Shown here: piece after piece, positions 6,151 through 10,926 of the stretch
Numbering within the stretch: the first letter of the stretch is position 1
How the letters are laid out: each line of letters opens with the position of its first letter
Source: Proteiniphilum sp. UBA5267
GTDB lineage: Bacteria > Bacteroidota > Bacteroidia > Bacteroidales > Dysgonomonadaceae
Assembly: GCA_002411515.1 (NCBI GenBank)
Contig: DHTF01000086.1
Coordinates: 41,666-52,591, forward strand
DNA length: 10,926 nt
Direction: 5' to 3'
Position numbers and translations under genes: made by a program
Notes under the pieces: generated by a model
Database searches by the model: none
Seen by the model: only the letters and a program-made list of their open reading frames with translations
What the model was told of the DNA's origin: nothing

Positions 6151-8373
6151 TCAAGTAAGATCATACCGCATCTTGTCTAGTATGACAGGCAGAATGGCGG
6201 TATTCACCCCTGCTTCCTGTAGTTCTTCCACATCTTCTGCCAGCATCGACCGGAAGTCGTCAAAGCTGCCTGCTTTTTCCATCGATGACCGATAGAGCAA
6301 CAGCGCCTTCTTGTTCTCTTCCAGGCAAAGCTCCACATGGCCCGCGTTGAGCCAGTCGTGGGCGTTGGGTTCGTCCTCCAGTATACGGGCATAGTATTTT
6401 CTGGCCACGTCAAACTTGCGCGACAGGAATGCACACCAGGCCACCGATCGCCAAGCACGGCGGTTGTCGCTATCGAGCAGCTCCACCTTGAAGTAACGGT
6501 TGAGTGCTTTGTCGTATTGCTTCAACTCCAGGTAGCAATGTCCGATGAGTAGCTGAATATGGAGATCGTCGGGCCTGAACTGTTCCAGCCGGCGATAATA
6601 GGTCAAAGCCGTGTCGGGTTGTTTCAACACCCTGTAGCAATGTGCCACGCGGTGCAGCACCCAGGTATTGTTCTCCTCAATTAAATCGGCATGCAGATAA
6701 GCCTCCAGGGCACCCTCCGTATCTGCCAGCATCTGCCTGCAAAAGCCTATTTTCTGCCATACCTCACTTTGGGTGGCACCCCCTGCCTCGGTCAGCATCA
6801 GGTAAGCAGCAAGTGCCTCACTGAAGTTGTTTTTCTCGAAATAATAAAGGGCTATCTGCTCCAAATAGTGTGGCTGCAGTATCACCGGATGAAAAGCTTC
6901 GATCTGGTGGTAGTTTAGCGGGAGGTCGAAGATATCCACAAACTCTTCCCGTCGCCGGTAAAGCTTGAAGAAACGATAAAGATCCTGGATATATTGCTTG
7001 ATCAGCGTATCTTCCTTCTGATGCGGTTTCAGTATCTCTTCCTCTACCTGCATCCGGGTGAGTTCTTCTCCCTCGGCACCCAGTTGGGCAACCATCATGC
7101 GGCGGTAGTTTTCCGGCATCATCATGATGCTGAAGCAGAACGAATACTTGTCGGAGTTGCAGATCAGCGAGGAGCTGAACATGGTCTCAATCAGTGAAGC
7201 ACCCTCCCACTTGTCGGCGAAAAGCTGCCGGATGCTGCTGTGTCGCGGATTGAACGGCAGAAACCAGTTGCTCATCTCCTGAAAGAAGGGGTAAGACTTC
7301 AGGTTGGAGAAGGTGGAGTGAAACACGTCGGCACCCTTCAGCTGTAAGTCCGAGAACTCCTGCAGTTTGTCTGTCAGCCCGCTCTCATCGAGTATCTGTT
7401 GCCATTCGGGGTTCTTTTCATCCAGTCCGCTTTCGCCCATCCACTCATCCAGATTGATCTTCTTACCGATCATCGGGCTCAGTTTCATCATCTCCGGTAG
7501 GATCTCCTCGGTGAGTCGTCTGGTGATCTTCTCTGTTTCGTGTGCCTGGATAAAGCCGAGGATGGCGGCCACGAAACGGCGGTTGAACTGCTTGTCGTCC
7601 GACAACAGCTGCAGCCTGTCGCTGCACTCCCGATAGAGCGGCAGGCGGGCCGTGTAGGTCTGGAAGATGGGGATGAGACCAATGATGGCCCGTATCACCA
7701 GTTCTACCTCAGGGTGGCGGCACACATCGAGAAGCAACTCCACCTTGGCGGCATCGAACCGTTGTAGCACGTTCATGGTGAGTGCAGAGAGAAAAATACT
7801 CTTGTCGTACACCGGAATTTGGTCATCTTCCAGAAAAGTCCGGTAGGATGCCATCATGTCGGCATGGGCCCTTGGCGATGCAAACAGCGTGTAAAAGAGG
7901 TCCTGCAGGGTTTTTTCGTGTGCGAGCTCATTTTCTTTCAAGCGTCGTTCCTTCTCCTCACCCTCTTCCAGCAGATCGATGAAAGTAAAGGTGTCTGCCT
8001 GCTGGAGTAGAACGCTCCGGTAGTCTTCCATTGAAGGAGATGTACGCACCTGAAGAAGACGCGATTTATCGTAAAAAAGAGAAGAACTCTCCTGCAAAAG
8101 CAGCTGACCCGCAGCATCGTCGGCTACGGCATAAAGATCGCGAATCAGTTTCTCGTAAATATGTTGTTGCTCGGGATCTTTCTTCCCTTCAATCAGATAA
8201 TGGAGCATATACTGATAGTTGGTTTCCAACTCAGCAATTCTTTCGGTGATGGTCCAATGTTGTGATTGTTCCACAGCTGCTTTGACACCGTCAATAGCCT
8301 GTTTCAATTGTCGCTGTTCTATGTGGGTATAAATCTCTTTCAGCTTCTTGGTAATGGGGGAGGGCTGCATCAT
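6151..8373 (-). CDS. Large tetratricopeptide-repeat protein of unknown function
   Basis: A 740-residue protein without signal peptide or membrane segment, so probably cytoplasmic. Residues about 502-702 contain five or six TPR-like helical pairs; the clearest is near 604-637, with the pattern LLIGHCYLELKQYDKALNRY. These usually form a protein-binding surface. The first 500 residues are helical and I do not recognise a family. Around residues 194-240 there is a leucine-rich HEAT-like pattern, and residues 135-155 are strongly charged. No catalytic motif is seen. The start is a tandem ATG-ATG at 8373/8370, 4 bases after the TGA of the upstream gene, with no clear Shine-Dalgarno. That implies translational coupling to the Usp-like protein, and a joint role is inferred from this alone. 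Confidence 0.82.
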   Translation of the reverse strand: MMQPSPITKKLKEIYTHIEQRQLKQAIDGVKAAVEQSQHWTITERIAELETNYQYMLHYLIEGKKDPEQQHIYEKLIRDLYAVADDAAGQLLLQESSSLFYDKSRLLQVRTSPSMEDYRSVLLQQADTFTFIDLLEEGEEKERRLKENELAHEKTLQDLFYTLFASPRAHADMMASYRTFLEDDQIPVYDKSIFLSALTMNVLQRFDAAKVELLLDVCRHPEVELVIRAIIGLIPIFQTYTARLPLYRECSDRLQLLSDDKQFNRRFVAAILGFIQAHETEKITRRLTEEILPEMMKLSPMIGKKINLDEWMGESGLDEKNPEWQQILDESGLTDKLQEFSDLQLKGADVFHSTFSNLKSYPFFQEMSNWFLPFNPRHSSIRQLFADKWEGASLIETMFSSSLICNSDKYSFCFSIMMMPENYRRMMVAQLGAEGEELTRMQVEEEILKPHQKEDTLIKQYIQDLYRFFKLYRRREEFVDIFDLPLNYHQIEAFHPVILQPHYLEQIALYYFEKNNFSEALAAYLMLTEAGGATQSEVWQKIGFCRQMLADTEGALEAYLHADLIEENNTWVLHRVAHCYRVLKQPDTALTYYRRLEQFRPDDLHIQLLIGHCYLELKQYDKALNRYFKVELLDSDNRRAWRSVAWCAFLSRKFDVARKYYARILEDEPNAHDWLNAGHVELCLEENKKALLLYRSSMEKAGSFDDFRSMLAEDVEELQEAGVNTAILPVILDKMRYDLT

Positions 8374-8377
8374 AATT

Positions 8378-9277
8378 TCAGTTTGTTATGTCCTTAATGA
8401 TCAGGACAGATGGAAGCGCTTCTTTCCAATAAAGAGGGGTGGCAGCCAATTTGCTCCATCCTTCAATGCCGATGATGAGCAGATCCTGGGTCTTCATAAA
8501 ATCTTTTTCAATCTTTTTGTTGGCGTCCCAGAGCTGCACCCTGCCGTCGCTCTTTTTTACGATGTGCTGATACAGTTTCTGCATTTTAGGATCCGACAGG
8601 AGGATACCCACAGCATCCCACACCATGACATGCACATGCTCCTTCAAGGCTGCCTGATAGAGAAAGCTGAAAATATGCACATCTGCTTTGCTAAGCACAG
8701 GAATGAAAACGTGGCTGATTTCCAAAAGGCCATTGTCAAGGAAGACACTTGTGACCTTCCTGTTTCGGTCCAGCAACGCAGAGATATTTTTCAACCTGTC
8801 CGCTTCCTGCGCTCCGAATTGGGCCAGAACAGCGGTTTCGGTGATTGCCTGATCATTCTTTAGGCGGATAAATTTTTCTGCATCGCCAAGCGTGATCTCA
8901 TTGCGATCGAAACCAATAAACAACAGATTGCAACTTTGTTCTTCGGCCATTTTTCGGATTTCGGTAACCCAATCGACAGACTCCTTGATAAACAACCGCA
9001 TGGTGATTTTGCTCTTCTCTGATTTTGGCTTGAAGTCGGCCAGTAGCTTATGTTGCAGTATTTCTATCGGCTCATCGTCCGACCGCCCCACGGTGTTCGG
9101 AATGAAGTAAAGCAGGGTGATGAATGACTTCTCTGTTTTCGACAGAATGATCTCCGATACCATTTGGCTTAACTTTCTGCCCGTTTCGGGGTGGCTGAAA
9201 CATACCAGCGCGTGAGCGGGTACTTTCGGTTCCAATTCACCATCGAGGCGATTCAACAACATATCTACAAAATCCAT
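8378..9277 (-). CDS. Stand-alone tandem Usp-like protein resembling a CPA2 antiporter cytosolic tail
   Basis: A 299-residue soluble protein. Residues about 21-123 (starting HALVCFSHPETGRKL and ending CNLLFIGF) and about 175-296 (SVFLDNG through QDLLIIGIEGW to PSVLIIK) each have the alternating strand/helix pattern of a universal-stress-protein fold. From memory, the order and phrasing closely resemble the C-terminal cytosolic region of Bacteroidales Kef/NapA-type (CPA2) cation:proton antiporters. Here no membrane domain precedes it. The frame has a stop (TAA) 30 bases upstream of the ATG, and serB ends 44 bases upstream. It is either an orphan regulatory domain or a remnant of a lost antiporter; the intact long frame and coupling to the next gene favour a working protein. 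The family call rests on recognition, not a search. Confidence 0.65.
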   Translation of the reverse strand: MDFVDMLLNRLDGELEPKVPAHALVCFSHPETGRKLSQMVSEIILSKTEKSFITLLYFIPNTVGRSDDEPIEILQHKLLADFKPKSEKSKITMRLFIKESVDWVTEIRKMAEEQSCNLLFIGFDRNEITLGDAEKFIRLKNDQAITETAVLAQFGAQEADRLKNISALLDRNRKVTSVFLDNGLLEISHVFIPVLSKADVHIFSFLYQAALKEHVHVMVWDAVGILLSDPKMQKLYQHIVKKSDGRVQLWDANKKIEKDFMKTQDLLIIGIEGWSKLAATPLYWKEALPSVLIIKDITN

Positions 9278-9321
9278 ACCACTTTTTTTTAAGATTCTCC
9301 AAAAAGTTTATCCCGGTTGCT

Positions 9322-10554
9322 TTACTCATTCAGTATTTTGCTGTCGAGCATAGAGTCTTTGTATCCCAGAAAGTAAAGGATACCGTCGATGTCGACGGAA
9401 GAGAGCGACTGTTCCGCGTTCTGCTTTACCTTGGGCTTGGCATGAAAGGCAATGCCCAGTCCGGCAATACCCAACATGGGCAGGTCATTGGCGCCGTCGC
9501 CCACTGCCACCGTCTGCCTCAGATCAATCCGTTCTACCTGGGCGATGAGGCGCAGCAGTTCTGCCTTCCTTTTGCCGTCAACCACATCGCCCACGTAATT
9601 GCCGGTAAGTTTGCCATTGACAATCTCCAACTCGTTGGCGTACATGTAGTCGAATCCATATTGCTCTTTCAGATAATTGCCGAAATAGGTGAAACCACCC
9701 GAGAGAATCGCCGTTTTGAATCCTACTTTCTGCAGCACCTTCATCAGCCGTTGGAGTCCCTCGGTAATAGGCAGCTGGGTGGCAATCTCTCTCATCACCG
9801 ACACATCGAGCCCTTTCAACAACTTCACACGCTTTCGAAAACTCTCCTCAAAGTCTATCTCTCCCTGCATGGCCTGTTCTGTGATGGCTTTCACCTGTTC
9901 GCCAACACCCGCTCTCTCTGCAAGCTCATCAATCACCTCTGTCTGGATGAGCGTGGAGTCCATGTCGAAACAGATAAGCCGGCGCATACGCCGGTACATG
10001 CTTTCTTCCTGAAAGGAGATGTCGAAGTTAAGCGCCGAGGAGAGCTCCAAAAAAGACTCCTGCATATGCTGCCTGTTTTTGGGCGTGCCTCTCACCGAGA
10101 GCTCGACACACGACTTGGCAGCCCGTTCCTCCTCGTTGAGCGGAATACGCCCGGTGAGTCGGATCATGTTGTCGATATTAAGGTTCTGCTCGGCGATGAT
10201 CTTCGAGACAGCCGCAATTTGTTTGGCTGTCAGAATTCTTCCCAACAGGGTAATGATATATCTGTTTTTTCCTTGCAAACCTACCCAATTGGAATATCGT
10301 TCTGGTGAAATGGGTGTAAAACGGATGTTTACATCCATCTCGTAGGCTTTGAAAAGCAGATCTTTCAATATCTCTCCCGAGTTGTTGTGCATCGACTTAA
10401 ACAGAATGCCAAGCGACAGGTTTCTGTGGATATCCGATTGACCGATGTCGAGGATGAATGCATCATGCTTCGCCAGTATCTCTGTCAGTGCTGCAGTGAG
10501 CCCTACTTTGTCTTCTCCGTTGATATTGAGTAAAATGATCTCTGAGTTTTCCAT
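9322..10554 (-). CDS. serB: Phosphoserine phosphatase with N-terminal ACT domains
   Basis: A 410-residue protein. Residues about 5-80 and 97-180 are two ACT-type regulatory domains; GEDKVGLTAALTEIL is the usual first-helix signature. Residues 190-400 are a HAD phosphatase with motif I DMDST at 197-201 (nucleophile Asp197, acid/base Asp199), motif II SGGF at 285-288, the lysine of motif III at about 328, and motif IV GDGANDLPM at 352-360. It hydrolyses phosphoserine to serine, the last step of serine synthesis; ACT domains usually sense an amino acid. The Porphyromonas gingivalis homologue is also known as a factor in host-cell invasion, but nothing here shows such a role. It sits 54 bases after the DUF4922-like gene and 44 before the Usp-like gene, all on one strand, so it is probably co-transcribed. 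No TAnnTTTG element is seen in front of it. Confidence 0.96.
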   Translation of the reverse strand: MENSEIILLNINGEDKVGLTAALTEILAKHDAFILDIGQSDIHRNLSLGILFKSMHNNSGEILKDLLFKAYEMDVNIRFTPISPERYSNWVGLQGKNRYIITLLGRILTAKQIAAVSKIIAEQNLNIDNMIRLTGRIPLNEEERAAKSCVELSVRGTPKNRQHMQESFLELSSALNFDISFQEESMYRRMRRLICFDMDSTLIQTEVIDELAERAGVGEQVKAITEQAMQGEIDFEESFRKRVKLLKGLDVSVMREIATQLPITEGLQRLMKVLQKVGFKTAILSGGFTYFGNYLKEQYGFDYMYANELEIVNGKLTGNYVGDVVDGKRKAELLRLIAQVERIDLRQTVAVGDGANDLPMLGIAGLGIAFHAKPKVKQNAEQSLSSVDIDGILYFLGYKDSMLDSKILNE

Positions 10555-10608
10555 ATGTTGTTTTTTAAAGCTTGTGGCTTTTCGTGTTCAGCTATCGACT
10601 GCTGACAG

Positions 10609-10926
10609 TTATATTATCTGCAACGATACCTGCGCGTAGATGTCTTCGACGTCCTGTCTGCTTATTTTGTTAAAATCTTCTTCCCTTACCGTGATAATCA
10701 GTCCCGCCATGTCGAGTGCACCCGGGCTGACCAGCAACTGTTTGTTACCCTCCTCAAAATATTGCCGGGGGCGGTGCGCCTTGCGAGGGAAAAGATGCAA
10801 CTTATAACGGTCTTGTTCTGTGAAGGCAATCACGTTCATCATCGGCTCATCCTCTTCCGGTTGCAGGTGATGAAGATAGAGATAAACCTCTTCAAACAAT
10901 TCCTCCACCTCTTCCTTATTGCTGCT
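10609..10926 (-). CDS. DUF4922-like protein, C-terminal part (cut by window edge)
   Basis: The last 105 codons of a gene that continues beyond the right edge; the frame is open to base 10926, so the apparent GTG at 10908 is only an internal codon. The visible part has HLFPRKAHRPRQYF followed by LLVSPGALDMAGLIITVREEDF and a final helix. This matches my memory of the C-terminus of the Bacteroidota DUF4922 family, which may be distantly related to HIT-like nucleotidyltransferases and phosphorylases. The function is not established. It is the first visible gene of the minus-strand run with serB. The 54-base spacer to serB holds no clear promoter. Confidence 0.6.
   Translation of the reverse strand, partial: SSNKEEVEELFEEVYLYLHHLQPEEDEPMMNVIAFTEQDRYKLHLFPRKAHRPRQYFEEGNKQLLVSPGALDMAGLIITVREEDFNKISRQDVEDIYAQVSLQII

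Noticed and set aside
9383..9398. Perfect 7-base inverted repeat with 2-base centre (CCGTCGA-TG-TCGACGG)
   Set aside because: It lies within the 3' coding part of serB, encoding Ser-Val-Asp-Ile-Asp-Gly; the repeated Asp/Val codons explain it, and no T run follows.
9442..10308. Long open frame of 288 codons on the plus strand opposite serB
   Set aside because: It lies wholly antisense to a well-supported gene with all HAD motifs, and its translation shows no recognisable domain. It is a shadow frame.

Overview
The window looks like the chromosome of a member of Bacteroidota, most likely order Bacteroidales. The reasons are a TAnnTTTG-type -7 promoter element placed very close to start codons, few Shine-Dalgarno sequences, a partial gene resembling the DUF4922 family, a protein resembling the tail of Bacteroidales antiporters, and an NspC-type polyamine enzyme. 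The organism call is inference; there is no rRNA or other marker here. I see no tRNA, CRISPR array, insertion sequence, phage or integrase gene.

Layout. (1) At 1-1779 (+) lies the 3' part of a TonB-dependent outer-membrane receptor of the siderophore type, cut by the window edge. (2) At 1776-3084 (-) is an overlapping gene pair: a hemerythrin/RIC-like di-iron protein, then a LuxR-type regulator whose receiver domain lacks the phospho-acceptor aspartate. Upstream of the pair are a -7 element and a Fur/PerR-like 7-1-7 inverted repeat at about -33. (3) At 3284-6101 (+) are four genes: a nitroreductase, carboxynorspermidine decarboxylase (nspC), a small GlsB/YeaQ-type membrane protein with a clear intrinsic terminator after it, and nadD with a -7 element only 5 bases before its ATG. 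(4) At 6151-10926 (-) is a run read right to left: a DUF4922-like protein (partial), serB (ACT plus HAD phosphoserine phosphatase), a free-standing protein resembling the cytosolic Usp-like tail of CPA2 cation:proton antiporters, and a 740-residue TPR protein that starts 4 bases after that gene's stop.

How they work together. The first half has an iron and redox flavour: iron-complex uptake, an iron-dependent repair or sensing protein with its regulator, and a flavoenzyme. The rest is mostly housekeeping metabolism (polyamine, NAD and serine synthesis). No clearly new multi-gene system is evident. The parts most worth a second look are the hemerythrin/pseudo-receiver pair with its candidate operator, and the orphan antiporter-tail gene coupled to the uncharacterised TPR gene.
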